Assembly (NCBI RefSeq): GCF_001011155.1
Contig: NZ_CP011479.1
Coordinates: 1,878,501-1,942,500, forward strand
DNA: 64,000 bases
Source: Hoeflea sp. IMCC20628
Lineage (GTDB): Bacteria; Pseudomonadota; Alphaproteobacteria; Rhizobiales; Rhizobiaceae
Direction of reading: 5' to 3'
A program made the position numbers and the translations under genes. Under the pieces are notes generated by a model. The model was not told the origin of the DNA and did not search any database. It worked only from the letters and a program-made list of their open reading frames with translations. Below, piece by piece: positions 52,588 to 62,719 of this stretch (the first letter of the stretch is position 1; each line of letters begins with the position of its first letter).

Positions 52588-54849
52588 ATGGCGATCTCAA
52601 CAGAGAACCTGCTGAGGGCGATGTATGATTCCTTGGCGGATCCGGTGATCATTGGTGACAACAATAGAAAGATAATTGCAGCCAACGCTGCTGCAGCAAC
52701 GACGTTCGGCTATACGATCGACGAAATCCTGCAGATGAACCCATCTGATTTTTACGCCTCGACCGAGGAGTTCGAAAAAATCGGCAAGGAAATGTATCCG
52801 CTGACAAAAGAGTCAGGGCGGGTTCATCAACGGGTCAATTTCCGGCGCAAGGATGGCAGCATCTTTCCCGGCGAACTTTCCTTCAGCCAGGTCCTTGCAG
52901 AGGATGGCCAGCCAGAGGGCATGGTCGGCATCATTCGTGACCTCACGGAAATTCTTGCGGCACAGGAAGAGCGTCTACGGGCTGAAAAGATACTCAAGAC
53001 GGCGCTGGCTTCGATACCCGAAGGATTTGTTGTTTACGATGAGAAGGACCGCCTGGTCCTGTGCAACGATGCCTATCGCGAGCTCTACCCGCTGGCCGCA
53101 CCCGCCATGCAGGAAGGGGTGACATTTGAAGCGATAGTCCGGCACGGGCTGGCACATGGTCAGTATCCGGAAGCGGGCACAACCGCAGAGTCACAAGAGG
53201 CATGGATCAAAGAAAGGCTGGAACGGCATTTCAGCCCGACTTCGCAGTTCGTCCAGCAGATCACGCCGGACAAGTGGCTGCAGATTGACGAAATTGTCAC
53301 CGAGGAAAATTACCGGGTCGGGATTCGCACCGATGTGAGCGCGCTTACCCGCATAAAGACCGAAGCGGAACGGTTGGGGTCAATTATCGAGGGCGTCGGG
53401 CAGGAAGTGTTTCTGGTCAGACTGGCTGATCGCAAATTCATTTACGCGAACAAAGCCGCGTGTGACAATCTGCAGTACAGCATGGAGGAGTTGCGCGAAC
53501 TCGATCCGCAGATGGTCAACGTGGATTCGAATACCAATGAGTTGGCCCAAAAGGCCGCCGCGATCATATCGGGAGAAGCCAAGCTGCTGCTGGCGGATAC
53601 GCGGCTCAGGCGCAAGGATGGAACCACCTATGTCTGCAGAGTGCGGATGGAACGTATGGACAACGCTTCCGAGCCGGTGATCCTGGCGCTGGGTGAGGAC
53701 ATCACCGAACGTCTCGAGCTCGAGCGGGAGATGGAGCGCAAGCGGCATGAGTTCGAAGCCCTGGTTCGAAGCTTGCCCGACATGATCACGCGCTCAGCCC
53801 CCGATACGACGTTGAGATACGTCAACGAGCATTATGCCGGGTTCATTGGCCGCAACGCCGACGAGATGGTGGGGCGCAAATTCATCGAATTCATTCCCGA
53901 AGACATACGGCAGAACGTGTGGTCGCACCTCTCCGCACTGACGCCGGAAAAGCCGATCGATTCCTACGAGCGGGCGATGAATGATCATAACGGTCAGCGG
54001 CACTGGTTCATATGGACCAACCAGATGACGTTCAGGGACGGCAAGGCGGTGGAATTGGTTTCCGTTGGCCGCGATATTACCGAAAGCTACAAGGCGAAGG
54101 AGCGAATCGCGCGTCAAACCCGCGAATTGGCCCAGCGTAACGACGCACTGGAGCAATTTGCCGGGATCGTTTCACATGACCTGAAAGCACCGTTACGGCA
54201 AATCCGGCTGTTCTCCGAGATGATGGCGGAAGATGTGGCAGCAGGAAAAATGGATGAGCTGGCGGAATACTCAACGCATATTTCCGAACGCGGAAAGGCC
54301 ATGGAACAGATGATTTCCAGTCTTCTGGAATATTCCCAACTGGCCTACCAGGCAATCAAGCCGAAAACTTTCAGATTGTCCGAAGCGGTCGGTTCGGCGT
54401 GGAACAACCTTGCCGTCAACGCCATCGAAACCGGGGCTCGCCTGACAGGAAATGTCGAAGCCGAAGTCCACGCGGATTTGCACCTTCTGATCCAGTTGTT
54501 TCAAAATCTATTCGCCAATTCGATGAAATACCGGGGCGAGACAACAGCTCCGCACATCCGTGTCGAAGTCACCAACACCAAAGCGCTCACGTCGATCGTG
54601 GTGGAAGACAACGGGATCGGAATTGACCCGAAATATGCAGAGCATGTTTTTGGCGTGTTTCAGCGGTTGCATCGCGATGAACGGCAATACACCGGTTCAG
54701 GCATCGGCTTGTCGCTGTGCCGAAGAATCGCCGAGAGCCATGGCGGCAAAATTGTTCTCGACCCGAACTACAAGGGCGGCGCCAGATTTGTCATAACGCT
54801 TCCCAACGTCCGCAATACACCCGGCGAGAGCGCAGGGCCGGCGCAATAG
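52588..54849 (+). CDS. Multi-PAS sensor histidine kinase, soluble
   Basis: The 753-residue kinase has no membrane segment. PAS-type domains lie at about residues 8-125 (LADPVIIGDNNRKIIAANAA), 130-255 (IPEGFVVYDEKDRLVLCND), 260-375 (QEVFLVRLADRKFIYANKAA) and 385-500 (LPDMITRSAPDTTLRYVNEH). The dimerisation H-box is FAGIVSHDLKAPLRQIRLFS (about residue 528). The ATPase part follows with N-box FANSMKYRG, VVEDNGIGIDPKYAEHVFGV and GSGIGLSLCRRIAESHGG. It resembles the transmitter of bacteriophytochrome-type kinases. The signal is unknown. Confidence 0.9.
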   Translation: MAISTENLLRAMYDSLADPVIIGDNNRKIIAANAAAATTFGYTIDEILQMNPSDFYASTEEFEKIGKEMYPLTKESGRVHQRVNFRRKDGSIFPGELSFSQVLAEDGQPEGMVGIIRDLTEILAAQEERLRAEKILKTALASIPEGFVVYDEKDRLVLCNDAYRELYPLAAPAMQEGVTFEAIVRHGLAHGQYPEAGTTAESQEAWIKERLERHFSPTSQFVQQITPDKWLQIDEIVTEENYRVGIRTDVSALTRIKTEAERLGSIIEGVGQEVFLVRLADRKFIYANKAACDNLQYSMEELRELDPQMVNVDSNTNELAQKAAAIISGEAKLLLADTRLRRKDGTTYVCRVRMERMDNASEPVILALGEDITERLELEREMERKRHEFEALVRSLPDMITRSAPDTTLRYVNEHYAGFIGRNADEMVGRKFIEFIPEDIRQNVWSHLSALTPEKPIDSYERAMNDHNGQRHWFIWTNQMTFRDGKAVELVSVGRDITESYKAKERIARQTRELAQRNDALEQFAGIVSHDLKAPLRQIRLFSEMMAEDVAAGKMDELAEYSTHISERGKAMEQMISSLLEYSQLAYQAIKPKTFRLSEAVGSAWNNLAVNAIETGARLTGNVEAEVHADLHLLIQLFQNLFANSMKYRGETTAPHIRVEVTNTKALTSIVVEDNGIGIDPKYAEHVFGVFQRLHRDERQYTGSGIGLSLCRRIAESHGGKIVLDPNYKGGARFVITLPNVRNTPGESAGPAQ

Positions 54850-54899
54850 CTCACGGCCCTGTGCATGGCGGATTCAAATCAACTGACTTGACCGGTTTC

Positions 54900-56087
54900 T
54901 CAAGCGGCTTTTGCCGCGGCCAGTCCACGTTCAATATCCACCATCAGATCCTCGACATCCTCCAGACCGATCTGGAGGCGGATAACCGGGCCCTGCTTGG
55001 GCGGCATGGCAATGGTCCGGTCGGAAAGATTGGCATGCACCGCCAGGCTTTCATAACCACCCCAGGAATAGCCAAGCCCAAATATCTCAAGCGCATCGAG
55101 AAAGGCGTGTGCCTTGACCTGATGATGCTCCGGATTGGCGACGTCGAGAACGATCGAGAAGATACCGCTGGATCCGCAGAAGTCACGCTTCCACAGAGCG
55201 TGGCCCGGAAAACTTTCAAGCGCCGGGTGCAGAACTCTTGCGACGCCCGGCATTTCTTCGAGCGCCCGGGCGATGGCCAGTGTGCTTTGCTGGTGGCGGG
55301 CGAGGCGGATGCCCATGGTGCGCAGGCCGCGCAAGGTCATGTAGGCGTCGTCCGGTGCGGCACAAATTCCCAGCATGGAGAAGGTTTTGGTCAATGCCGG
55401 CCAGGCACGCTTGTTGGCTGAGACCGTGCCGATCAGGATGTCGGAATGGCCTGCGGGGTACTTCGTTGCAGCATGTATCGAGAGATCAACGCCATGATCC
55501 AGCGGCTTGAAATACAATGGCGTCGCCCATGTGTTGTCCATCGAGACGAGCGCGCCATGGGCGTGAGCGACTTCGGCGATGGCCGGAATATCCTGCATCT
55601 CGAACGTGTTGGAGCCCGGCGCCTCGGTGTGGACCAGTTTGGTGTTTGGCCGCATCAGGCTTTCGATATCAGAGCCGATCATCGGATCATAATAGGTTGT
55701 CTCGACGCCGAATTTCGCCAACATGTCGTCGCAGAATCTGCGGGTCGGGCCGTAAACGGAATCGACCGCCAGAAGGTGATCGCCGGCGCTCAAGGCTGAA
55801 AGGAATGGCACTGTAATCGCTGCCAACCCGGATGGAACCGCGATGGTGCCTTCCGATCCCTCAAGTTCGTCAATCGCGGAGTTGAGCGCGTCTGTTGTCG
55901 GAGTACCATGCGTGCCGTAGGTGTATTTCTGGTCGCGCGACACCATGGTGGCGGCGTCCGGGAACAGCACGGTTGAAGCGTGCACGACTGGCGGGTTTAC
56001 AAAACCAAAGAAATCACGCGGCTTGTTGCCGGAATGGGCCAGACGAGTGTTTATGCCTTTTGGGGTCGGTTTTTGGGTTGTGCTCAT
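54900..56087 (-). CDS. metC: Cystathionine beta-lyase
   Basis: The 395-residue PLP enzyme belongs to the Cys/Met metabolism family. It has YTYGTHGTPTTDALNSAIDELEG, VPSGLAAITVPFLSALSAGDH, the PLP lysine in DLSIHAATKYPAGHSD and GYSWGGYESLAV near the C-terminus. It cleaves cystathionine to homocysteine, pyruvate and ammonia. It is divergent from aapJ, and metC next to aapJQMP is known from Rhizobium leguminosarum. Confidence 0.92.
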   Translation of the reverse strand: MSTTQKPTPKGINTRLAHSGNKPRDFFGFVNPPVVHASTVLFPDAATMVSRDQKYTYGTHGTPTTDALNSAIDELEGSEGTIAVPSGLAAITVPFLSALSAGDHLLAVDSVYGPTRRFCDDMLAKFGVETTYYDPMIGSDIESLMRPNTKLVHTEAPGSNTFEMQDIPAIAEVAHAHGALVSMDNTWATPLYFKPLDHGVDLSIHAATKYPAGHSDILIGTVSANKRAWPALTKTFSMLGICAAPDDAYMTLRGLRTMGIRLARHQQSTLAIARALEEMPGVARVLHPALESFPGHALWKRDFCGSSGIFSIVLDVANPEHHQVKAHAFLDALEIFGLGYSWGGYESLAVHANLSDRTIAMPPKQGPVIRLQIGLEDVEDLMVDIERGLAAAKAA

Positions 56088-56438
56088 CTGGAATCCGTTC
56101 GATTGGCTGCGCGTGTGATCGTGTTGAATGTGCCAACGGCATATCGCGAGTTGTTCTCATCCACAAGCATGGCCGCAGATCATTTGGCCAGGTGCCGTCA
56201 ATGCGGAGAGGTCATGAAAGATTGAGCGGATTTTGACATGCTGGAGGGCGTTTTCACCCCGCGAGGCGCACCAAATAAGGGGACTTAGCAGTTTTCGGTT
56301 GTTGAAGGCTTGACGGTCAAATGATTTCGGCATGGTATATGGCAGTGCAAAATGGCCGAGGTAGAGGTAGACGATTTTTGGCCTCGGCTGCTTTACGCAC
56401 CCCAGAACAAGGCAACAGAAAAAAAAGGGTTGTATCAA
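56088..56438. promoter_or_regulatory. Divergent promoter region of metC and aapJQMP
   Basis: The 351-bp spacer must hold both promoters. I see no protein gene. I looked for a SAM riboswitch before metC and did not find a convincing one. Confidence 0.5.
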
Positions 56439-57461
56439 ATGAACAATAAAATTTTGTCAGCTGTCATTGGCGGCGTAGCCGTTGTTGGCATGGGAGCCTC
56501 CGCGGCATCCGCCACAACGCTTGAAGACGTCAAGGCGAAGGGATTCGTCCAGTGCGGCGTTTCGACCGGCCTCGCCGGTTTCTCGGCACCAAACGATGCA
56601 GGTGACTGGTCGGGTATGGACGTTGACTTGTGCCGTGGCGTTGCCGCTGCAGTCTTCGGCGATGCGACCGCTGTAAAGTACAGCCCGCTGTCGGCCAAGG
56701 AACGCTTCACAGCGCTTCAGTCCGGCGAGATTGACGTGCTGTCGCGCAACACAACCTGGACCATGAGCCGTGATACCCAGTTGGGTCTCAACTTTGCCGG
56801 CGTCAACTACTATGACGGTCAGGGCTTCATGGTTCGCAAGTCGCTCGGTGTGAATTCGGCGCTGCAGCTTTCGGGCGCATCGGTCTGCGTGCAGACAGGC
56901 ACGACCACCGAACTCAACCTGACCGATTACTTCAAGGCCAACGGCATGACCTACAATCCGGTCGTGTTCGAAAAGCTGGAAGAAGTGAATGCGGCTTACG
57001 ACGCCAACCGTTGCGACGTCTACACCACCGACCAGTCGGGCCTGTATTCGATCCGTCTCGGCCTGTCGGCTCCGGACGAACACATGGTTCTGCCAGAAGT
57101 GATTTCCAAAGAGCCGCTCGGTCCCGTGGTTCGCCAGGGCGACGATCAGTGGTTCTCGATCGTCAAGTGGGTTCACTTTGCAATGGTCAACGCTGAAGAA
57201 ATGGGCGTCACCTCGGCCAATGCTGATGAGATGCTCGGTTCGACAGACCCGAACGTCATGCGTCTTCTCGGCAAGGAAGGCACATTCGGCGATTCCATCG
57301 GTGTCAGCAATGACTGGGCCTACAATGTGATCAAGCAGGTCGGCAACTACGGCGAAGTGTTTGAACGCAACGTCGGTGCATCAACCCCGCTTGCAATCGG
57401 TCGTGGCGTCAATGCGCTGTGGTCGAAGGGCGGCCTGCAGTACGCACCGCCGCTCCGTTAA
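56439..57461 (+). CDS. aapJ: General L-amino acid ABC importer, binding protein
   Basis: The 340-residue periplasmic protein has a signal peptide (ILSAVIGGVAVVGMGASAASA). The mature AapJ sequence includes TLEDVKAKGFVQCGVSTGLA, GFSAPNDAGDWSGMDVDLCR, LSRNTTWTMSRD and VYTTDQSGLYSIRL. It binds many L-amino acids for the AapQMP importer. ATG 56439 follows AAGGG. A terminator 17 bp after the stop probably makes aapJ more highly expressed than the rest. Confidence 0.95.
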   Translation: MNNKILSAVIGGVAVVGMGASAASATTLEDVKAKGFVQCGVSTGLAGFSAPNDAGDWSGMDVDLCRGVAAAVFGDATAVKYSPLSAKERFTALQSGEIDVLSRNTTWTMSRDTQLGLNFAGVNYYDGQGFMVRKSLGVNSALQLSGASVCVQTGTTTELNLTDYFKANGMTYNPVVFEKLEEVNAAYDANRCDVYTTDQSGLYSIRLGLSAPDEHMVLPEVISKEPLGPVVRQGDDQWFSIVKWVHFAMVNAEEMGVTSANADEMLGSTDPNVMRLLGKEGTFGDSIGVSNDWAYNVIKQVGNYGEVFERNVGASTPLAIGRGVNALWSKGGLQYAPPLR

Positions 57462-57477
57462 GGACTGGCAAGTATCA

Positions 57478-57506
57478 GGCGGGCTCCCTTTGGAGCCCGC
57501 CTTTCT
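57478..57506 (+). terminator. Terminator/attenuator between aapJ and aapQ
   Basis: The hairpin GGCGGGCTCC-CTTT-GGAGCCCGCC is followed by TTTCT. It separates the binding-protein gene from the membrane genes. Confidence 0.85.
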
Positions 57507-57604
57507 CCGGCCTTGTGAGAAGGGCCGTATAGCCTGACGCAACGACGACAGGTTAAATTAACGATTCGGCCACAAGGTCCGGACGAATAGAGTTGGGGAC
57601 AGGT

Positions 57605-58813
57605 ATGGCTGATCAAGCAGGCGTCTCAACGGACGCTGGTGATTCCGGTCGCGTATCATTGATGAATGATCCCAAGGCACGCGGCCTTGTATTCCAGGCT
57701 TTGCTGATCATCGCCGTTATCGCGATGGTTTATTCCGGTATTTCAAATGCCGTCGACAATCTGGCGCGAGCAGGGATCGCTTCCGGATTTGGTTTTTTCA
57801 GCGAACGGGCTGGCTTCGATGTCGGTCAGTCGTTTATTCCCTACACCAATGACAGCACCTATCTGCGGGCCTTTTTTGTAGGTTTGCTCAACACCTTGGT
57901 CGTTGCGGTCATCGGCATTTTCTTTGCGACAACAATCGGTTTCATTGTTGGTCTTGCCAGGCTGTCGAAAAACTACCTGGTGCAGAAATTTGCCACGGTC
58001 TATGTGGAAACACTGCGCAATATCCCGCTGCTGCTGCAGTTGCTGTTCTGGTACAAGGCTGTGCTTTCGATCCTGCCTTCGCCGCGAGAGTCTGCCCAGG
58101 AAGCGGGCGTCGAAATCGCCTTCAGCATCAATAATCGTGGAATGTATCTTCCGCGACTGGTCCCGGAAGATGGGTCTTCATTGATTTTCTATGCTGCAGC
58201 GCTGGCGCTGGTTGCCTGGTTCGTCATTGGCCGATGGGCCAAGAAAAGGCAGATGGACACAGGCAAGCAATTTCCGGTTTTCCTCACCGGCCTTGGGGTT
58301 TTCATTGTCTTGCCATTGCTTGCATTCCTGATCTCCGGCAGGCCGGTTTCCATTGAATATGCAAGCCTGCAAGGTTTCAACATGGTGGGCGGATGGGTCA
58401 TTCAGCCTGAATTCATGGCGCTGTTGCTGGGCTTGTCGCTGTACACGGCATCGTTTATCGCCGAAATTGTCCGGGCCGGAATTCTTGCCGTGTCGCACGG
58501 TCAGACCGAGGCTGCGTTTGCGCTGGGAATACGGCCCAACCTGACAAGCCGTCTGGTCATCGTGCCACAGGCCATGCGGGTGATCATTCCGCCTCTGACC
58601 AGCCAGTTCCTCAATCTGACGAAGAATTCGTCGCTGGCGGTGGCAATCGGCTATCCGGATCTGGTGTCGATCTTCGGCGGTACGGTGCTCAACCAGACCG
58701 GTCAGGCGGTGGAGGTGATCTCGATCACCATGCTGGTCTACCTCACGCTGTCGCTTTTGACGTCAGCCTTTATGAACTGGTTTAACTCCAGTGTTGCATT
58801 GGTGGAGCGCTGA
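57605..58813 (+). CDS. aapQ: General L-amino acid ABC importer, permease Q
   Basis: The 402-residue inner-membrane protein is of the long AapQ type. It has an N-terminal helix, a large periplasmic insertion and a His/Glu/Gln/Opine-type BPD_transp_1 core with VETLRNIPLLLQLLFWYK and the coupling loop HGQTEAAFALGIRPNLTSRL. ATG 57605 gives MADQAGVSTD; the upstream frame adds four residues only. The spacing to aapM is three bases. Confidence 0.95.
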   Translation: MADQAGVSTDAGDSGRVSLMNDPKARGLVFQALLIIAVIAMVYSGISNAVDNLARAGIASGFGFFSERAGFDVGQSFIPYTNDSTYLRAFFVGLLNTLVVAVIGIFFATTIGFIVGLARLSKNYLVQKFATVYVETLRNIPLLLQLLFWYKAVLSILPSPRESAQEAGVEIAFSINNRGMYLPRLVPEDGSSLIFYAAALALVAWFVIGRWAKKRQMDTGKQFPVFLTGLGVFIVLPLLAFLISGRPVSIEYASLQGFNMVGGWVIQPEFMALLLGLSLYTASFIAEIVRAGILAVSHGQTEAAFALGIRPNLTSRLVIVPQAMRVIIPPLTSQFLNLTKNSSLAVAIGYPDLVSIFGGTVLNQTGQAVEVISITMLVYLTLSLLTSAFMNWFNSSVALVER

Positions 58814-58816
58814 GCC

Positions 58817-59950
58817 ATGGACAACAACTCAAAATCAATCGCTTATGTGCGCACACAGGAAAGCCCGACACTGGCGCCACCAATCTCGACCGGTGGTGTG
58901 GTGGGCTGGCTCAGGGAAAACCTGTTTGCAACGCCACGTGACACGGTGCTGACGATCGTCACTATCCTGTTCCTGATTTGGCTCATTCCCCCGATCATCA
59001 ACTGGGCGTTTATCAGTGCCGTCTGGTCCGGTGAAAGCCGGGAAGACTGTATTGCTCGGGGGACCGGAGCCTGCTGGGCCTTCGTCGAGGCCAAGTTCGG
59101 ACAGTTCATCTACGGGCGTTATCCGGTGGAAGAGCGCTGGAGGGTCAATTTGTCCGGCTTGCTGCTGATCGCGGGTCTGATACCGATTGCCATTCCATCG
59201 ATCCGATACAAGCGCGAGAATGCGCTGTATCTGCTCGTCGTGTTCCCAATCCTCGCCTTCATTCTGCTGACAGGCCAGTTCGGCCTGGAACCAGTCGACA
59301 CGCCACTCTGGGGTGGTCTGCTGGTGACGCTGGTGGTGGCAATCGTGGGGATCGTGGTTTCCTTCCCGCTCGGCATTCTGCTGGCGCTTGGTCGGAGATC
59401 GGAAATGCCGATCGTCAAGATGTTCTGCATTATCTTCATCGAGTTCTGGCGCGGTGTGCCACTGATCACGGTGCTGTTCATGTCGTCGGTGATGCTGCCC
59501 TTGTTTCTTCCCGACGGGGTCAGCTTCGACAAGCTGCTGCGTGCGCTCATCGGTGTGGCGTTGTTCTCATCGGCTTACATGGCCGAGGTGATCCGCGGCG
59601 GGCTGCAGGCGATTCCAAAAGGTCAGTACGAAGCGGCAAATGCGATGGCCTTGACCTTCTGGCAGGGCACGCGGCTGGTAACCATGCCGCAGGCGCTGAC
59701 ATTGGTCATTCCAGGCATCGTCAACACCTTCATCGGCCTGTTCAAAGACACCAGTCTGGTGCTCATCATCGGTCTGTTCGATCTGCTCGGCATCGTCCAG
59801 CAGAACATGAATGACCCTAACTGGATATCACCCGCAACGCCGGCGACAGGCTTTGTCTTCGCGGCGTTGGTTTTCTTCATCTTCTGCTTCAGCATGTCGC
59901 GCTATTCCGCTTATATGGAACGGCGGCTCGACACTGGCCACAAACGATAA
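58817..59950 (+). CDS. aapM: General L-amino acid ABC importer, permease M
   Basis: The 377-residue membrane protein has the AapM features: [63 protein letters not shown] and the coupling loop [20 protein letters not shown]. It forms the translocation pathway together with AapQ. Confidence 0.95.
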   Translation: MDNNSKSIAYVRTQESPTLAPPISTGGVVGWLRENLFATPRDTVLTIVTILFLIWLIPPIINWAFISAVWSGESREDCIARGTGACWAFVEAKFGQFIYGRYPVEERWRVNLSGLLLIAGLIPIAIPSIRYKRENALYLLVVFPILAFILLTGQFGLEPVDTPLWGGLLVTLVVAIVGIVVSFPLGILLALGRRSEMPIVKMFCIIFIEFWRGVPLITVLFMSSVMLPLFLPDGVSFDKLLRALIGVALFSSAYMAEVIRGGLQAIPKGQYEAANAMALTFWQGTRLVTMPQALTLVIPGIVNTFIGLFKDTSLVLIIGLFDLLGIVQQNMNDPNWISPATPATGFVFAALVFFIFCFSMSRYSAYMERRLDTGHKR

Positions 59951-59965
59951 AAAGGGAACATAACC

Positions 59966-60763
59966 ATGGCTGACAACAATGCAGCGGTTAAAGAAGGCGC
60001 CGGCCCATCGAAAATGACGGTGTCGGAGACTGATGTAGCCATTGAGCTCATCGGCATGAACAAGTGGTACGGCGATTTTCACGTTCTCCGCGACATCAAC
60101 CTGAAAGTCATGCGCGGCGAGCGGATCGTCATCGCCGGGCCTTCCGGCTCAGGCAAGTCGACGATGATCCGGTGCATCAACCGTCTCGAAGAGCACCAGA
60201 AGGGCAAAATCATTGTCGATGGCATCGAACTGACCAACGATCTCAAGAAGATCGATGAGGTCCGTCGTGAAGTCGGCATGGTGTTCCAGCACTTCAATCT
60301 GTTTCCGCATCTGACCATCCTCGAAAACTGCACGCTGGCGCCGATCTGGGTGCGCAAGATGCCGAAGAAGAAGGCCGAAGAAATTGCCATGCACTACCTG
60401 GAGCGGGTCAAGATCCCCGAACAGGCCAACAAATACCCCGGTCAGTTGTCGGGCGGTCAGCAGCAGCGTGTGGCGATTGCCCGTTCGCTATGCATGAACC
60501 CGCGCATCATGCTGTTTGATGAGCCGACATCGGCGCTCGATCCGGAAATGATCAAGGAAGTGCTCGACACAATGGTCGGGCTGGCCGAGGAAGGCATGAC
60601 CATGCTGTGCGTCACTCACGAAATGGGTTTTGCGCGTCAGGTGGCCAACCGGGTGATCTTCATGGACCAGGGCCAGATCGTCGAGCAGAATGCGCCGGAC
60701 GAGTTCTTCGATAATCCGCAGCATGAACGGACAAAACTGTTCCTGAGCCAGATTCTGCATTAG
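59966..60763 (+). CDS. aapP: General L-amino acid ABC importer, ATPase
   Basis: The 265-residue ATPase has Walker [15 protein letters not shown], the Q-loop [14 protein letters not shown], the signature [16 protein letters not shown] and Walker [16 protein letters not shown], with the H-loop in CVTHEMGFA. It begins 15 bp after aapM and ends just before a terminator. Confidence 0.96.
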   Translation: MADNNAAVKEGAGPSKMTVSETDVAIELIGMNKWYGDFHVLRDINLKVMRGERIVIAGPSGSGKSTMIRCINRLEEHQKGKIIVDGIELTNDLKKIDEVRREVGMVFQHFNLFPHLTILENCTLAPIWVRKMPKKKAEEIAMHYLERVKIPEQANKYPGQLSGGQQQRVAIARSLCMNPRIMLFDEPTSALDPEMIKEVLDTMVGLAEEGMTMLCVTHEMGFARQVANRVIFMDQGQIVEQNAPDEFFDNPQHERTKLFLSQILH

Positions 60764-60775
60764 GAATCACCGACC

Positions 60776-61525
60776 TTGGCTTTCGGGGCTGGCAGTTTCT
60801 GGTCCCATAGCTTTCGTTACGCTTTTGGCGCGCTGCTGAGTGTTGTAATATGTATTGGCCTCGGGACTCTGGTTCCGAGGCCCTTTTTTGATCCTCATCC
60901 GGCGCTGGCTGCGGTTTCGCAACCGGTCGTTCCCACCCGCACAGTCTTGATTCTGTCGAGCGCCATTCATACCGATCTGGCTCTGCCCGCGAGCCCGGAT
61001 GTCGTGGCTCGGTTTTCCTTCATGGCTGCCGACGGGTTGGATCCCGCGCAGTCAGGTGTCGAGTACATTGTCGCCGGGTGGGGCGGGCGCAGCTTCTATG
61101 TCGAAACGCCGACCTGGTCAGACCTCAAGCCTGGCCCGGTCTTGAAGGCGCTGAGCCTCGATCACTCAGTCATGCACATGGGGCTTGCAGGCGCGATTGA
61201 TCGGGCGCACCCATCCGTCAGCACGATCGAACTTGATGAAGCGTCATATCAGCGCCTCATGAAATCGTTGCTCGCCAGTTTCTCCGTTGACGCCGATGGT
61301 TTGCCGGTGGTCGTTGCTGGCGCGCGATATGGCGACTACGACAGGTTCTACGAGGCGGAAGGTTGGTTCAATGCGTTTATCGGCTGCAATGTCTGGACTG
61401 CACGAATGCTGCGGCAAGCGGGGCTGACCACGGGCTGGTGGACGCCATTGCCCGGGTTGCTCACTGCGAGCATGAATCTGCACAATTCTTCAAGCCGCTT
61501 TACCTATGATCCGGCGGCGCGATAG
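60776..61525 (+). CDS. DUF2459 family protein (TIGR02117-like)
   Basis: The 249-residue protein has an N-terminal membrane helix (FGALLSVVICIGLGTLV) followed by SSAIHTDLALP, EYIVAGWGGRSFYVETPTWSDL, HSVMHMGLAG and FIGCNVWTARMLRQAGLTTGWWTPLPGLLTASM, the pattern of DUF2459 proteins of unknown function. The TTG 60776 start is uncertain, because the aapP terminator hairpin lies within the first 40 codons. A later start would remove the membrane helix. It overlaps the convergent monooxygenase gene by 22 bp. Confidence 0.75.
   Translation: MAFGAGSFWSHSFRYAFGALLSVVICIGLGTLVPRPFFDPHPALAAVSQPVVPTRTVLILSSAIHTDLALPASPDVVARFSFMAADGLDPAQSGVEYIVAGWGGRSFYVETPTWSDLKPGPVLKALSLDHSVMHMGLAGAIDRAHPSVSTIELDEASYQRLMKSLLASFSVDADGLPVVVAGARYGDYDRFYEAEGWFNAFIGCNVWTARMLRQAGLTTGWWTPLPGLLTASMNLHNSSSRFTYDPAAR
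60857..60889 (+). terminator. Terminator hairpin downstream of aapP
   Basis: The stem GGCCTCGG / CCGAGGCC has a 10-bp loop and is followed by CTTTTTT. It is 94 bp after the aapP stop, but inside the open frame of the DUF2459 gene. Confidence 0.75.
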
Positions 61526-62682
61526 CCATAGAGCCAGTCCAGGTCGGCGGCGAGGCTTTCGGGCGTTTTGAGCGCCAGCACAGCGTCGCGCGCCAGCCGG
61601 ATCGGTCCTTTGGCATGATAGGCAAATTGATTGAAAGCTGCGCGCTGCCGGGCCCGGCCGATGCGGATCCTTCGCCGGGTTTCATAGCCCGAAATCGCTT
61701 GGGCCAAGGCGTCATCCGTCAGGCCTTCGCAAACTTGCGCCAGCTCAAAGCCGTCTTCGATAGCCATGGCAGCGCCCTGGGCCGCAAAAGGCGTCATGGC
61801 GTGGGCGGCATCGCCGATCAGCACAATTCCGGCATCGTTGCTCCAACGGCCGTCCGGAACTTCAAACAGCGGCCAGCAGGTCATTTGCGGCGCCGTTTTT
61901 AAAATTGCCACGACATCGGGATGCCAATGACCAAAGGCACGCAACAATTGGGTGCGATCTGTGGGGTTTTCGCGCTTGGCCCAATCCGGTCCGGGATCCT
62001 TGCCCCTGGTGATCGCCACCATGTTGATCGCAGTGCCATGCTCCAGCGGATAGGCCACCAAATGGGTCTGCGGGCCCAGAAATGCGGTAACGTTTCCCGG
62101 ATTGAGAATCGCCTGCGCGGCACTGGCCGATACTTTGAAGCGCCACGCAACCTGACCGGAAAATTTTGGATGTTTGGCGCCTGGCACTAGGTGCCGGGTT
62201 TGCGACCAGACGCCGTCCGCGCCTATGACCAAGTGCGGCCGAGGCTGGCCAAGGCGCTCATGCAGTGTTTTGATATCACCGGCTTCAACGTGTTGATCCA
62301 GATGCAGCCGGCAGCGCGGATCGGCGCGGACCGCGTCCAGCAGCAGAGCCTGAAGTTCAGCCCGGTGCATGACGCCATAGGGCGCACCCCAACGGTTGGC
62401 AGCAAAGTTACCGCAGGGAACATGGGTAATTTCGCGAAGTGAGTTGCCTGATACCAAGGCGATGTCGTCGGGACAGGTCATGATCTCGGCCAGACGCTCC
62501 CCGAGACCGAGCGCGATCAGGATACGGCTGGCATTGGGAGAAATCTGCAATCCGGCGCCGACTTCGCTGAGTGTCGGCGCCTGTTCGACAATATCGACCT
62601 CATGACCAATTTGGGCAAAGGCGAGGGCGGTTGCCAGTCCGGCCATGCCGGCTCCGACAATCAAGATGTTGTGAGCCGCCAT
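61504..62682 (-). CDS. FAD-dependent monooxygenase, salicylate-hydroxylase-like
   Basis: The 392-residue flavoprotein is of the aromatic hydroxylase group. It has ILIVGAGMAGLATALAFAQI (FAD ADP-binding), GVMHRAELQALLLDAV, HLVIGADGVWSQTRHLV (the DG motif) and GIVLIGDAAHAMTPFAAQGAAMAIED (GD motif). The substrate is unknown; relatives hydroxylate salicylate or other aromatic acids, and no ring-cleavage gene is nearby. Confidence 0.87.
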   Translation of the reverse strand: MAAHNILIVGAGMAGLATALAFAQIGHEVDIVEQAPTLSEVGAGLQISPNASRILIALGLGERLAEIMTCPDDIALVSGNSLREITHVPCGNFAANRWGAPYGVMHRAELQALLLDAVRADPRCRLHLDQHVEAGDIKTLHERLGQPRPHLVIGADGVWSQTRHLVPGAKHPKFSGQVAWRFKVSASAAQAILNPGNVTAFLGPQTHLVAYPLEHGTAINMVAITRGKDPGPDWAKRENPTDRTQLLRAFGHWHPDVVAILKTAPQMTCWPLFEVPDGRWSNDAGIVLIGDAAHAMTPFAAQGAAMAIEDGFELAQVCEGLTDDALAQAISGYETRRRIRIGRARQRAAFNQFAYHAKGPIRLARDAVLALKTPESLAADLDWLYGYRAAGS

Positions 62683-62719
62683 TGCGCCCTCCCGGGTCAG
62701 AGGCTTGCCGAACTCGGTC

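Noticed and set aside
56088-56438. A SAM riboswitch before metC.
   Set aside because: I could not find the expected pseudoknot or multi-branch pattern on the minus strand.
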